Under the pieces are notes generated by a model. The model saw nothing but the letters and a program-made list of their open reading frames with translations. It was not told where the DNA came from and ran no database searches. The translations under genes were made by a program, and so were the position numbers. A stretch of 64,000 nt of DNA, from assembly GCA_965644295.1 (NCBI GenBank), contig CBFFRP010000292.1, positions 96,647-160,646 on the forward strand. Reading direction: 5' to 3'. Position 1 is the first letter of the stretch; each line of letters begins with the position of its first letter. Positions 22,666 to 35,034 of this stretch are shown here, piece by piece. Origin of the DNA: Paraphysomonas bandaiensis (Eukaryota; Chrysophyceae).

Positions 22666-24586
22666 AAAAATTCATTCAAGCATGAAAGCATACTCTAGCT
22701 ATCAAAATTAATAAATGTAAATATTGTATACATGCTATACATCACATTTCAAAGTCACATTCCAATGAGATAAAAAGCAGAATTAACAACAGGAAGTGGT
22801 CACAGGAAGTTGTTTGTTGGATAGCGCCCTTCTATGGGTTGTGGTGACGTGGAGTAGGGTGGGTATGTTCGGTTAGGGTTCTGTGGAAGGTGTATTGTGG
22901 CGTCGTGGTAGTACAGTAGTACGTGGAGATGCCGTTTGCGTCTGAGAGGAGGGGCAGTGAATGTGGTGTTGTCCTCAAACTGTTGTAGAGCGGGGCGGAA
23001 CAGGTTAACTATGATTGCCAATATCATTCTCTCCGGCCGCACTCTACTATTGCAGCCGACGAGTAGCACCGGCGGGCGACTATACTTCATGTTATTTTAT
23101 TGGCGATATGTGCACACGTGCTGATACTATATACAATGCTGCTGAGATTTATTGAGTTCTGTTTTTGTGGGCTTATTACATAAAACTCACAAAATTCCGC
23201 CATCATACCAGAAACACTATCTACATGCCATCTCTAGTTATATTATTTATCTAACCACGGGTTATAAGGAGGCTATATTATATTGTCCAGCGCTTAAATT
23301 TTTGAAGCGTAAAGATTATAATTTACTCCTTCTTATCTCTAGTAGGTTAAATTGTAGCTAATCCTCATGATGTCGAAAATCAAACACATCTGATGGTAGT
23401 CCAAATCCCAGTAATTATAATGGCATTAATGTAAAATGATTCGGCAATTACAATGACATTAGCATTAATGACCCATTAATGGCCGTTAGTACCTAAGTAG
23501 ATAACACCACTCATAATAGAGATAGTGTGGTGCTCCCTTAATTACTAATTTAGTTAAATAACAGACTACGAATCTACTTCTTCTCGCTCTCCTCTGGCAC
23601 ATCAGGATCTTCTTGCAGGGCTTGATGATGGAAGGCATAAGCATCTCACAACATGTAATTGGCTCGTACGAATAACAACAATTCTGGACATTATAAATTA
23701 ATGCTTCTACGCTCAGGTGTCATAATCAATTTTTCACGACTAAAGAGCATCTCAACAACAACATTAGATTGTGTTACAATATAAAGCCAGCAGCGGTAGT
23801 TGGACTCAAAAGGTACCAAGTCGAGCTTTCTTGGTGACCTTGGCGCTTTCCAGAACATGCTGTGCAAATTCAGTTCCTTCACTTTTTGTTGTGATTACTG
23901 TTGGATGAGAGAAAACTGACATTCTTAAACGTCTTTAGATCTTTGATCAGAAAACAAATATAAAGCCGAACAAAAGAATATGACTCGGTGATCTTGCGAA
24001 TCCACTCGGAAGAAGGCTCTGCAAATTACACTGCCATCAACGTTTGTTGGCCATCATGGGGATAAAACAATTGCTTCACCAAATTTCCAAAGTTGCGTGG
24101 ATGCAAGTAAATGTCTGTTTATTTAGCAATAGGCGTTCAAGAAATATATTATATATATGAACGGCTGCTTAATCATTAATAACGCTTGAATAAAGATGAA
24201 CTCATTTATCTATTCACAAACCTTGAAAAAATTGACAAAGCTATTATAGGGAGGCAAAAATTCCAATTCAACGGAATCGATATCACTTAGATATTATGGC
24301 TATTAGGTGCTCGGGGCGATCGTGAGGGAGATATAGTATAACTATGTAGTCAAATACACCGATCTATGCGTAGAAGGTAGAAGCCAAGATAAACACTTCA
24401 AAATAAGCACGAACTCCCTTTACGTACTGTCAAGTAGTGTATGTTAAGGATATAGCATCAATAAAAAAGTTAGCAATTTCCAATGAAGTGCTGTCTGAAT
24501 TCCTCATGCCAGCTAACTAGGATAAACACTACTCATGTAAAATTGCAATCAAGACGAAACAACTTTACAATTTTATTAAAATCTGC
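22666..24586. other. Intergenic with one GC-richer patch
   Basis: Mostly AT-rich. At 22800-23090 a GC-richer stretch holds a 96-codon minus-strand frame rich in Pro, Arg and Thr, perhaps a decayed retroelement fragment. A short R1-head fragment (ATTTAGCAATAGGCGTT) lies near 24120. Nothing else was recognised. Confidence 0.4.
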
Positions 24587-25384
24587 CTATAGATAAGTTT
24601 CACGACTATCCTCGCTATCAGCGAGGAGCCTATTGTCCAAGAGAAAGTCAATGTCGTCTCCATCTTTGTCAACACATGCAACAGGCGTCATAATATTTAC
24701 AATGACATCAAGAGGCTTAATAATCTGCGGTATAAGGAGACAAATAAACCCAGGGCCAAGAGAATATGAAACTGTGTTTCCTGCTGTGGTAGAGTCAGGT
24801 AGGTGTCGGAAACATCCATCCAGAAAGAGGGAAAGTGACGAAAGGGTGGTGAGTGTACTAACTATGCCAGTAAGAATGGCCATGAACTTCTGACAGTTCA
24901 TATCACCTTCACGAGTCGACCTCTTTAAATCTGTCATTATGGTTGGGATTGAAGTAATCAAGTTTACAATTACAACCTTGAAGGTCGAATCGCATGCATC
25001 TTTACACTTGTCACAGAATCCCCTATTCCCACTGTCCACATTACTACATTCAGAGGAATCCCATTCATAGGACACAACCGAGTCGCCATCATCCACGACA
25101 ACAGCCTTTAAACCAACGAAAAACATCGTATTTTCAGAGTGTATTTTCCCTTGTGTCCAGAATGAGTTCATCACAACAGACCTCTTCGTAGAGGTCGATA
25201 CCACCGGCACCACTGAGAGAGCTGTCGACACAACCGCTAAGAGCGCCATGAACAGCATGATCGGCCGTCTGTGTCTATCGAAGAAATCAAATCCAGTGGT
25301 CCCAACTTTACCGCAACAAGAACTCTCCTCGCAGAGTCTCCTGACACCAGGACACACACAACACACTGGGTCAGGGACGTACAT
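24587..25384 (-). CDS. Four-helix cysteine-rich membrane protein, family unknown
   Basis: A single exon of 265 residues, not recognised. Residues 1-30 are cysteine-rich (CCVCPG, then CEESSCCGK). A helix at about 40-62 (IMLFMALLAVVSTALSVVPV) precedes a loop of about 80 residues with a CxxC-x3-C cluster (FCDKCKDAC). Three further hydrophobic segments follow, at about 133-150, 168-186 and 207-232, and the C-terminus is acidic (DKDGDDIDFLLDN). Topology therefore resembles tetraspan proteins (helix 1, large cysteine loop, helices 2-4), but no tetraspanin CCG motif or claudin signature is seen in the loop. The N-terminal cysteines could be palmitoylated; this is inference. The start codon lies 115 bp from a long tetranucleotide array shared with the divergent P4-ATPase gene. 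Confidence 0.6.
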   Translation of the reverse strand: MYVPDPVCCVCPGVRRLCEESSCCGKVGTTGFDFFDRHRRPIMLFMALLAVVSTALSVVPVVSTSTKRSVVMNSFWTQGKIHSENTMFFVGLKAVVVDDGDSVVSYEWDSSECSNVDSGNRGFCDKCKDACDSTFKVVIVNLITSIPTIMTDLKRSTREGDMNCQKFMAILTGIVSTLTTLSSLSLFLDGCFRHLPDSTTAGNTVSYSLGPGFICLLIPQIIKPLDVIVNIMTPVACVDKDGDDIDFLLDNRLLADSEDSRETYL

Positions 25385-25496
25385 TAGAAACAGATGACAA
25401 TGATCAGATAACAGCTGTCCTCATGAGTGTTTCACGAGGAGATGATAACTATGCCATGCATGTCAGAAATAACTAATCCAACCACCACCAAGATAC

Positions 25497-25498
<2 letters not shown>

Positions 25499-25527
<29 letters not shown>

Positions 25528-26255
25528 TGTATGTATGTATGTATGTATGTATGTATGTATGTATGTATGTATGTATGTATGTATGTATGTATGTATGTAT
25601 GTATGTATGTATGTATGTATGTATGTATGTATGTATGTATGTATGTATGTATGTATGTATGTATGTATGTATGTATGTATGTATGTATGTATGTATGTAT
25701 GTATGTCTGTATGTCTGTATGTATGTATGTATGTATGTATGTATGTATGTATGTATGTATGTATGTATGTATGTATGTATGTATGTATGTATGTATGTAT
25801 GTATGTATGTATGTATGTATGTATGTATGTATGTATGTATGTATGTATGTATGTATGTATGTATGTATGTATGTATGTATGTATGTATGTATGTATGTAT
25901 GTATGTATGTATGTATGTATGTATGTATGTATGTATGTATGTATGTATGTATGTATGTATGTATGTATGTATGTATGTATGTATGTATGTATGTATGTAT
26001 GTATGTATGTATGTATGTATGTATGTATGTATGTATGTATGTATGTATGTATGTATGATGTATGTATGTATGTATGTATGTATGTATGTATGTATGTATG
26101 TATGTATGTATGTATGTATGTATGTATGTATGTATGTATGTATGTATGTATGTATGTATGTATGTATGTATGTATGTATGTATGTATGTATGTATGTATG
26201 TATGTATGTATGTATGTATGTATGTATGTATGTATGTATGTATGTATGTATGTAT
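25499..26255. repeat. (TATG)n tetranucleotide array, about 757 bp
   Basis: Near-perfect array with two TCTG variants near 25706-25715 and one phase slip (ATGATG) near 26056. It fills most of the spacer between the divergent four-helix gene (-) and the P4-ATPase gene (+). Open frames reading MYVC or its permutations across it are artefacts. Confidence 0.97.
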
Positions 26256-26458
26256 AGTCGTTGACTGCAGTGTATGTCTAGATGTCTTGGTGTTGTGTAT
26301 GTATCTGTTGAGTGTATGTATGGTTATACAGTCCTACATGTATTGCATGTATGTATTGCATCTCAGTGTGCTCATAACTTATCAATGACATGTCTAATAT
26401 AGTTCCTCTTTGACGTCATTAAATGTCAGTGCTATAAACACTCCCCACTATTCTCATA

Positions 26459-29400
26459 ATGAACAGGCGGAGGAATTCCTTCTCTCGGGAGTCATCTTTA
26501 CCGAAGAATTGGCCGAACTCAACATCGACAGACATTGCAGCCAATCCCAACAGAGTGGTGGTGCTGGGGGGCGAGCAGCGCTATTCTTTTAAGAGTAACT
26601 TTGTTAAAACTTCAAAATATGAAGTGTGGAATTTCTTGCCGAAGTTTTTGATGGAAGAATTCAACCCAAAAACGAAAGTTGCCAATTGTTATTTTTTGTT
26701 AGTTTCTGCGCTGCAGTGCATTCCGTCGATATCGAACACATTCGGCTATCCAACCACATTACTTCCTCTCATTGTTGTTGTTGTTGTGGATGCAATATTT
26801 GCAATTATCGAGGATTACGGACGGCACAAAGCTGATACTGAGGCCAATGGGTCGATGGCTCAGGTATATAGCCCCACGGAGTCAGATTTTGTGGAGATGA
26901 AATGGGCTGACATATGTGTTGGAGATTTTGTATATATTAAATCACGGGAAAAGATTCCGGCAGATGTTGTTATCCTCAGTGTGGCAGAAAAGACTAAAAT
27001 TCCAGCGGGTATTTGTTATGTCGAAACGAAATCCCTTGATGGCGAGACGAATCTGAAGATCCGGAATGCAATGTCCAACACCCTAGCTGTGGTAAGTATA
27101 GCTTAGTATGTACTTATGCATATATGAGTAACGCACGTATCTGTAATATTATTTTAGGTGAATAGTACGACTGCTCTAAGCAATGTGGCCGGTGAGATTA
27201 CAATGGAACATCCAAATAAACTGATCGATACCTTCAACGGAGTGTTGAGTGTAGATGGGATGGGTCGGGAGGCCATCATGGCCAATCATGTGCTTCTTCG
27301 TGGATGTGTACTTCGAAACACTGATTGGGTTATTGGCGTTGTGGTCAACAGTGGCCACGATACGAAAATCATGATGAGCGCCACAGCGACCCCATCCAAG
27401 ACCTCGTTCCTTGAGCACACTGCTTCAAGCGAGATCCAAAGGATCATCGTTCTGCTTGCGTTTGTGTGTTTGGTAGGCTCCACAGGGGCGACTATATGGA
27501 ATGATACGCAAAATGTTGAAAACATGTGGTATTTGGATTGGGACCCAAGTCCTGGGTCTTATTGGGTAATCCAGTTCTTTTACTTCTTTCTCTTGCATGC
27601 AACTTTCATTCCCGTCTCTCTGTATGTGTCAATGACACTGATCCGTTTTTTCCAGTCATATTTCATGAACAATGACCTAGAGATGTACTACGAGCGAACA
27701 GACACTCCTTCTGTTGTCCGCACGATGACACTCAATGAAGAGCTTGGTCAAATCTCGCATGTCTTTTCCGATAAGACTGGCACCCTTACTTGTAATGTGA
27801 TGGATTTCAGGAAAGCCTCCATTAATGGCGTATCGTATGGACTGGGGATTACCGAAATTGGTAAGGCGTCTTGGAAACTGCAGGGGAAAAGTATTCCAGA
27901 TGATATTTTGTGCGGAGAAGAGAATGCCAAAAAGGCTTCAGTACCGCATGTGTCGTTTTATGACCCTAAATATGATGCGGATGTGGCGAGAGGCGGGACC
28001 CAAAAGGAATCAATTCAGCAATTCTTTCGCATTCTATCTCTCTGTCATGACACTATTCCTGAACGTATCGACGACAAGATCAAACTCTCCGCTTCCAACC
28101 CTGACGATGAGGCACTGCTCTGTGCCGCGTCGTATTTTGGTTTCGAATTTCGCGACCGGCGCTCCAAAACTGCATTAGTTTTTAACAAAGAGGAAAATGT
28201 GATGGAGGAGATAGAAGTTCTGGAAACGATTGCTTTCACATCAAAACGCAAACGTATGTCGGTAATTGTAAAGTATAGGGATGGGTCAATACAGCTACTC
28301 TGTAAGGGAGCTGATAGCACAATGGTTCCCCGTCTCCATGAAGGGCAGGATGACTTGCTGGCAGAGACTGACGACCACATGCGACTGTATTCGGTGGAGG
28401 GTCTGAGGTGTCTACTTGTAGGATACAAGAATCTAAGTCCTGAAGAGTTTTCCAAATTCAGCGCGCACTACAATGAAGTAGCGACCAATATGGAGGAATT
28501 AGAAAAGCGGAAGGAAGGAATGCCTAACCTGATAGAAGAAGCGGAGGACGAAATGGAGCAAGGGCTCACCCTCGTTGGTTGCACCGCGATCGAAGATAAG
28601 TTACAGGACGGAGTACCCGAGGCTATTGCGCAGATTGCCAAGGCAGGGATAAACATTTGGGTCCTCACTGGCGACAAGGAAGAGACCGCTATCAATATCG
28701 CCGTCGCCTGCAACCTTGTACTTCCTCAGCAATATATGAGGCACGTTATCGTCAATAAAAAGACATGTCCCACTCCTGAGAAAATAAGGGAACTACTGGA
28801 GGCCGAAACCAAGGTACGCGATTTTGTGTGATTGCAAACGGTGTATATTATACTTCATGTCACAGCACTGTGAAGAAGACATAAGGGCACATGAGCAGGG
28901 CCAACCGCTTCTCCCTCGTGCTTTAATAATTGATGGGCCGTCACTCATTGGTGTCATGATGGATGAAGCCGCCAAGAGAACATTACTAGAATTCAGTAAG
29001 ATATGCAAGGCTGTTGTGGGATGCAGGTTTTGTTACTACTCTGCTTTGTAATATTAGTGACTTGTTCGCCAGAGTTTCGCCAGATCAGAAGAGAGAAATG
29101 GTAAACATGATAAAGACTGGTGTTGAGGGGGTACGCACCCTTTCCATTGGTGATGGAGCGAACGATGTTGCAATGATTCAGGAGGCTCATATTGGAGTGG
29201 GAATAAGAGGCGAGGAGGGTATTCAGGCTACAAATGCCTCCGACTACGCAATTGCTCAGTTCCGTTATCTTGCTGTACTGCTCCTGAAGCATGGAAGATA
29301 CAACTACATTCGAATGTGTGCTCTAGTGTGCTATATGTTCTACAAAAATATTTTTATGAGTATTTGTCAGTTTTGGTTTGCATGGCTGAACGGGTTTTCA

Positions 29401-30703
29401 GGTGAGTCGGTGTTCTTCGCAGTATGTATTCATCGGATAACACGAGTTATCCATTCGCAGGGCAAAAGATCTATACTGAAGCTGGCATTCAGATGTACAA
29501 CCTCCTTTTCACGTCGATTCCTATCCTTCTCAGTGGAATATACGACATGGATATCCCTCCCAATGCAGTGTATACGCACCCTGAGCTATATGCTTCTGGC
29601 ATAAGCAACGAATACTTTACAGTGAGTCGACCCCTTTTACTGTTCTTTGACTGAAGTGGTTAATTTCTTATTCAGCCTTGGGTGTTCTGGGGCTGGATCT
29701 TGCATGCGGTTGGGGAATCACTGATTTGCACTTTTTTCCCCCCTCTGTTCCTTCACAATTCCAGTCCCAGGTCTGGTACGTACGAGACTTTCTGGGAGAG
29801 TGGAGCAATGACTTTTACTGTGGTTGTCATTATTGTCAATCTGAAGGTTATTTGGCGCTGTTATTACCATTTGTACCGTTTCACAACTTGTTGATAATAT
29901 GCAGATGGTGCTGATTCAATCGAAGTGGATGCTTGTTAACGTTATATTTGTTGTTGCCTCCGTAGCCTCATGGTTTGGCATTGCTTACCTTGTTACGAAT
30001 GTGGAACTCGTGGACTATGAGTGGTATCAGGTAACTTCCATCGTTTTCTCACTCTCACTATGTGTGGTAATAGCTGCTGGCTTCTCAGATATGGAGTAGG
30101 CTGATGTACAACGGGAGTTTTTGGCTAGGATCTCTCATAATAGTATTTGTGATCCTTGGGAAGGATCTTTATGTTCTAGGGATACAGAGAAGCTTCCTCC
30201 CGAAATCACCCCAAATAATTCAGGAGGTGAATACTAGTATATCGCGCCCTCATGGTGCTCATACTTGCCATACGCAGATATATATTTTGAATCCTAGTTT
30301 AATTTCTACTGATGGTGGGCATGCAAGCTGTCGTGAACTTCCTCGCTCAACACGAAGTGCGACCAGTACAGAGACATTGTCTCAGAATTGGTGAGTTGAA
30401 GCGAATTGGCTACGCACTTGGTTACCTGAACTTACATTATATTCGGCAGGCTGCAGCGAATATTCAGTCGTCGCCCGGCTACTGCTTTATCCGCCGCTAC
30501 GGCCGACGAAGACCACGTCTTATCGCTCGAGGTGCTTTTGCCCTTTCTGTTCCTTATGTGGTTGTGTCTCTTAAATGCGTGTGTCTTAGGGTTGTTATGC
30601 TGATGCGAAACCCCATATATCCAGAGAATCCACAGCTGAGGAGCGATTATCTATGCGAGAATCTGAACTTGTTGCAAGAAGTCCATTGAAGAGGACCAGC
30701 TAA
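26459..30703 (+). CDS. P4-type ATPase, phospholipid flippase
   Basis: Eleven exons: 26459-27091, 27158-28813, 28866-29026, 29073-29401, 29461-29621, 29676-29846, 29905-30030, 30089-30226, 30278-30390, 30450-30531, 30590-30703 (3684 nt, 1227 residues), with introns of 46-66 nt. P-type features appear in order: the actuator DGET loop (about residue 194), the P4-type TM4 motif PVSL, the phosphorylation site DKTGT (Asp416), the nucleotide-binding KGAD, TGDKEETA (about 715), CRVSPDQK and the hinge GDGANDVAMIQ (about 843). Six C-terminal helices follow, with FSGQKIYTEAGIQMYN after TM6, as in flippases. The enzyme flips aminophospholipids or related lipids to the cytosolic leaflet, usually with a CDC50/LEM3 partner, which is not in this window. 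The C-terminal tail (exons 9-11) is charged and joins in frame. Substrate class cannot be read by eye. Confidence 0.95.
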
Positions 30704-31131
30704 ATTGTGCGGTTTATGTATGAATTTTGTGTTGTTCAATATTTACAGAGTAAATTTAGTCCATTATGCAATGTGATGTGACTTGTCTGATTGTGCTAAT
30801 GGTTGTAATTAGCTACAGAGCTGCTTAGTTGTAAGAAATAGTGACATCATATACACAAAGTATAGTCTGATACAATGCCGTCGTTTGCCAATTGGAATGT
30901 TGTCATCCCCGTGTATAATACTGGCTCTCATGAAAGTGAAAAAATGGCGTGCTAGTACAGCATCTGCATATTACAATATACAGGAGACTTGTCGTAGTGA
31001 ATGTCTTACTATTAGTAATCGGCGTGTAAAAGTCAGAACTAATGTAGTTTGGAGACTGTAGAATACTGTACATTGAGGACAGCTAGCTACATTATAGAGA
31101 GTTGAGTATACGTTATACGTGCAATCCAATT
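30704..31131. other. Intergenic with an R1-head fragment
   Basis: Holds a short R1 head at about 30993-31050 (GTAGTGAATGTC, CGGCGTGTAAAAGTCAGAAC). Nothing else was recognised. Confidence 0.5.
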
Positions 31132-31588
31132 TATGTAGTGAATGTGTGATTATTAACAACAGGCGTGTAAGAGTCAGAACTAGTGTAGCAAAACAATTTA
31201 ACTATCTAGTGCTTAACTCTGATATCCTATTATTTTGCGCAAGCTGCTTGTGCGTCAACGTAAGCACTAAGATGCAACCACTTTTGCTCTCTGTCCTTAA
31301 GGTGAACAGCCCGGACTCTTTTGACTGCAGCCCAATACCCCGGTTACCCTTGAGGTGGGCCCATTCCCGAATGCCTCTTTATTCGTCGAAAGGCCTAAAG
31401 ATGTCTACACAAGTGACACCTATACTATAGTGTCCCTCTTGTACTATACACAAACTTTTGTCTATGAGTGGGAAGAGCAATATCTGCTGACTATATAAGC
31501 AACTCACGTTAGTTCCCAGGAGAAATATCACTGGTACTTATCCCCCAAAACACCACGGAAAAGTGCGAGTCCGACTTTAAGTAATATA
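31132..31588 (+). repeat. Repeat R1, copy 3
   Basis: Near full length: GTGAATGTGTGATTATTAAC head, AGGCGTGTAAGAGTCAG, the TGCTTGTGCGTC hairpin arm, GGTGAACAGCCCGGA and a terminal GTGCGAGTCCGACTTT. It lies in the same orientation as copies 2 and 4. Confidence 0.8.
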
Positions 31589-31869
31589 TAGTATATATAT
31601 AATATAAACTTTCGAGCTGCAGTGTAAGTGTAGTCTGTGACACAGAGAACAAGTTGCAGAGTAACGCACTGTTACACGGATAACCTCTGATAAAGCAGCT
31701 AAGAATACTATCCCTTATTATAAAGTGATATAGCCTTGTGATATAGCCTTAACATAAGGAAAGAATGAAAAATGTATGACTACACACATGATTCTTACAT
31801 GGATGAACTATGTATGTTGACTGTAACCAGTGAAACCAAAAAGTCATGTATTTAGTTGTGCAACTGACG

Positions 31870-32230
31870 AGAGATATCAAGGTTCAGCCACTTTTGCTCT
31901 ATCACTCAAATAAGCAAATGCAGTGAGCAAGCAGACTGTTGATATACCTGACATCTGCTAACTTCAGGATTTTTGAGTCCTTAAGGTGAACAGCCCGGAT
32001 GCTTGACTTCAGTAGGTAGCCCATCACCCAGGATGCCCTTCAGTTGAGGTGGGCCCATTCTCGGATGCCTCTTTATTCGTCAAAAGGCCTAAAGACGTTT
32101 TGGCTATGAGTGGGCAGAGCAATATCTACTGACTATATAATATATGCGGCTCACTCTAGTTTCCCGGAGAAATGTCGCCGGTACTTAACTCCCATAACAC
32201 CACGAAAAAGAAGTGCGAGTCCGGCTTTGT
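31870..32230 (+). repeat. Repeat R1, copy 4 (headless)
   Basis: Starts inside the family (CACTTTTGCTCTATCACTC) and runs through GGTGAACAGCCCGGATGC, TGAGTGGGCAGAGC and CCGGTACTTAAC to GTGCGAGTCCGGC. It lacks the AATAGGCG head and follows copy 3 in tandem. Confidence 0.75.
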
Positions 32231-32828
32231 TGAGCGTATTGATATAAAACTTTATAACATATATTTATCATGATGAGCATATATATGAAACAGCACATGC
32301 TCACCTTTTGTAACTTTCGTACTTTTTAATTATCACAGCCTTTTCTTTGAAATATATATCTGAGATACAAGTCTAAGGTTTACGAATAAGTCAGATGTTA
32401 ACTTTTGTAATATTTCCTATTCTTTAGTTTTTAGAAACTGAAGTACTCGTAATCGTAAATAATACATTCTCCTTGCGAGAATAAACAGAACAAGTTGCAG
32501 TAATTTGGAATCACAATGAAATCATGGACTGAATATGGAGCGTATGTAGTTCAATGGTTGAATTGCCAACTTAGGCATCCTTAATTCTTTGTCAACGTCA
32601 TATTCTCCCTGAAAATTCATTACATGATTTATAAAGAGTAGTTATCAATTTGTGATATCGATGTTTAACTGTTAGATGTGAGCTACGGCAAATGACCATC
32701 AGCTCCTTATAATCACTTTATACTACAGTGCATTTACATAAAGATATGTGCATAATGCTCAAAAAGGGACTACTATTGCTAATCTGCAACTTAAATAACG
32801 ACAAATCTTAATAATATCTACATTTAAA
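32231..32828. other. Intergenic, 3' flank of UNC93-like gene
   Basis: AT-rich, with no feature recognised. Confidence 0.4.
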
Positions 32829-34218
32829 CTATGGAATTGGGTCGTAAATGGTTTGGCTTGCTGAATATGTATATGCAAAGCGATACATCAATCCAGCCAA
32901 AGATGCCAAGGCCGCCACTATGATGCCCATCCTTTGACCAGATATTCTATCCTCGATGAAGTAAGACACTCCCGTCCACACGGATACAGAAAACGCATAA
33001 TAAGAAAATGCAGAGGAGGGATCTACTGCAAAGAACTCCGATAGAATGAGACGACAGGTGTTCTCCATGACCCCTCTGGCAAGGCCCCAGAGGCACTGGT
33101 ACAACACTGCAGACATTGGCAGTCCCAGAAGTTCCTCTCTGTCAATCGTTGTGCAGAGAACTATCAGTCCCCCACACGTGCACATCACAAGGCATCCCCA
33201 TAGCATTACAAAATGCTTCCCATTATTGAAATTTGTGCAAATGCGCATGTACACAGGTGCAGCAAGCACCCCCACAAACCGGGATAGAGCACTCAAAAAT
33301 CCTACATATGCCTCTCCCAAGTGAGGAGAAGTGGTGATGATGTGGCCATTTATGTAGGTGCCAACAGTAGAGTTACAGGACCCATATGCAAGGAAGAAGC
33401 CTGTCAAAAGAAAGAGTCGCCGATCTGTGCATAAAAGATGTGTGACACCTTCCACACCTGCCAAAACAGACCTACTACTCGTGTTAATCACAGCCTCAGA
33501 CGGTGAGTAATTCATGCTTGTGAAAGTGCTGAGAATAAACCAGCAACCACAGCTTACTGCAAGGACACCAGTAAAAAAGTGAACATCCCCCGCCAATCTA
33601 ATAATTAAAGTCGCCAGAACGAGAGCGGCTGTATCCATCCCCATGTATATCGCAGAGTGTATACCAGCAAGTTCAGATCGAACCCTAATTTCGTCAAGAC
33701 TCCGTGTTTTATGTTTAATGTTTTGCACTGTCTTAGAGTAGTATACACCCTGACACACCAGCCACAGTGACTCCGCGGCCCCTCCCACCACAGAACCAGG
33801 TATGTTGAGAGTCCACTTCATACTGGGGATCAGAATAGCTCCAAGAAAACAAGCAATAAATATGGAATATCCCAGTCCCGCCATTAAAAACACAGATTTA
33901 CAGCCCAAGTAGTCAACTGTCGGTTTCGCAAGCATCAGTGATACGACTCCTGTCGACATATACGCTACACACACATGAGCATCAGCATGAGCATACAGTA
34001 ACTATCAGCATGATAAGGTGTCACTCACCTGCACCAAGACCAATGCCTCCGCATGATCCAAGAACAGATGTGTTGTAGAGACAGACGACGTTGGAGCATG
34101 CTCGACACACAGATATAACCAGAGACACTCTTATGAAACACACACGATCGTTACCATATATAGTCGCATCAGAGCGCTCTGTCTTGTAGCTACTACTGTC
34201 TATCTCTTGCAGATCCAT
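32829..34218 (-). CDS. UNC93-like major facilitator protein
   Basis: Two exons on the minus strand, 34218-34029 and 33964-32829, joined across a 64-nt phase-1 intron (1326 nt, 441 residues). The ATG at 34218 begins MDLQEIDSSSYKTERSD, a short acidic cytosolic head. About eleven to twelve hydrophobic segments follow. The UNC93 pattern is visible: YMSTGVVSLMLAKPTVDYLGCKS in the first bundle, GGAAESLWLVCQGVYYS (UNC93 proteins have a conserved GxGAAxLWxxQGxY motif), and GSCNSTVGTYI and GLARGVMENTCR in the second half. Animal UNC-93 regulates a potassium channel and UNC93B1 escorts Toll-like receptors; the protist proteins are uncharacterised, and transport has not been shown for the family. The conserved G-x-G-x-x-x-W context is slightly altered here. 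The minus-strand gene diverges from the small gene at 34597. Confidence 0.88.
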
Positions 34219-34290
34219 CGATTCGAGTACCTCCTCCACTATGCAGAGTAAGCATAAGATGCATGAGCAAACTGCTGCTGTATGCTTTGT

Positions 34291-34362
34291 ACCTATATCG
34301 GTATGGTATACTGTACCATATACCGGTAGGTGTATACGGGCGTCATCACCTATACCGGTATA
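34291..34362. promoter_or_regulatory. Palindromic cluster upstream of UNC93-like start
   Basis: Contains a perfect 12-bp palindrome TATACCGGTATA (34351-34362) and an imperfect inverted pair (ACCTATATCGGTATGGTA / TACCATATACCGGTAGGT, 34291-34330) 75-145 bp upstream of the UNC93-like ATG. It could be a protein-binding site or a cruciform-prone sequence. Confidence 0.4.
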
Positions 34363-34596
34363 CTGCTGTACTCTGCTGGACGTTAACGGGCTGTCATCTA
34401 TCCGGAATGGGATTGTCAACCTAAAAGATACGCACAGGGCCCAGGGATGCTTGAACCTCAATAGGCAGGCAGCAGATGAGTATACAGCAGCAGGTAAGAG
34501 CCTGGCAGAGATTATAGTTTAGTGATTAGGTCGTTGTTCAACATCATTGAATTATATTCCTCATTCTGTAGTTTTGCACTGAAGCTCAATGTCCAA

Positions 34597-35034
34597 ATGC
34601 AACCAACGAGGCATATGAGGCGATGTAAAATTTCTCCGCCGATGAGTGTAGAGCCTTCCTGTGAGAGGAGCGCTGCGTTCACTAAGAGCAAAGAGTTGTT
34701 CAATAATGAAATATCGAAAACTGTCAGTTTCAGTGATGATACTACAACACTGGTATTCGATGGGGATGAACCATCGAATGCGATTCCATTGTATAGTGAT
34801 GTAACTCCATTTGATGAAGACTATGGAGATTCCACCAACATTTGTGAAGAGCACTTGGTGAAAGTAATTCGTACGAGGTTACCAACAGAAATTCAATCCT
34901 ACTTCCGACTAGACTTAACCCTGCAGATTCCTGGTAGATACAAAAAAACGTTAGAAGACGAATTTAACGTGAGTATTGAAGACTTGGGACGACGTTGCGA
35001 GGATATATATGTGTATGAATTTTGGAAGCGCTAA
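34597..35034 (+). CDS. Small hypothetical protein
   Basis: No family recognised. The open frame is 145 codons from the ATG at 34597 and is open further upstream to 34522, so a 5' exon is possible: a TTCTGTAG acceptor-like site lies at 34563-34570. The N-terminus is basic (MQPTRHMRRCK), the middle acidic and polar (FDGDEPSNAIPLYSD, FDEDYGDSTN), and the C-terminus amphipathic and ordered in appearance (YKKTLEDEFNVSIEDLGRRC, ending EFWKR). No signal peptide or membrane helix is seen. It is shadowed by no longer frame on the other strand, and the clean ATG-to-stop composition supports coding moderately. Confidence 0.45.
   Translation: MQPTRHMRRCKISPPMSVEPSCERSAAFTKSKELFNNEISKTVSFSDDTTTLVFDGDEPSNAIPLYSDVTPFDEDYGDSTNICEEHLVKVIRTRLPTEIQSYFRLDLTLQIPGRYKKTLEDEFNVSIEDLGRRCEDIYVYEFWKR

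Noticed and set aside
25427-26388. Long frames of MYVC repeats (and YIHT/MYVC frames at 48.5-49.4 and 53.7-54.9 kb)
   Set aside because: Translations of tetranucleotide arrays that stay open on several frames and both strands; no independent coding evidence.
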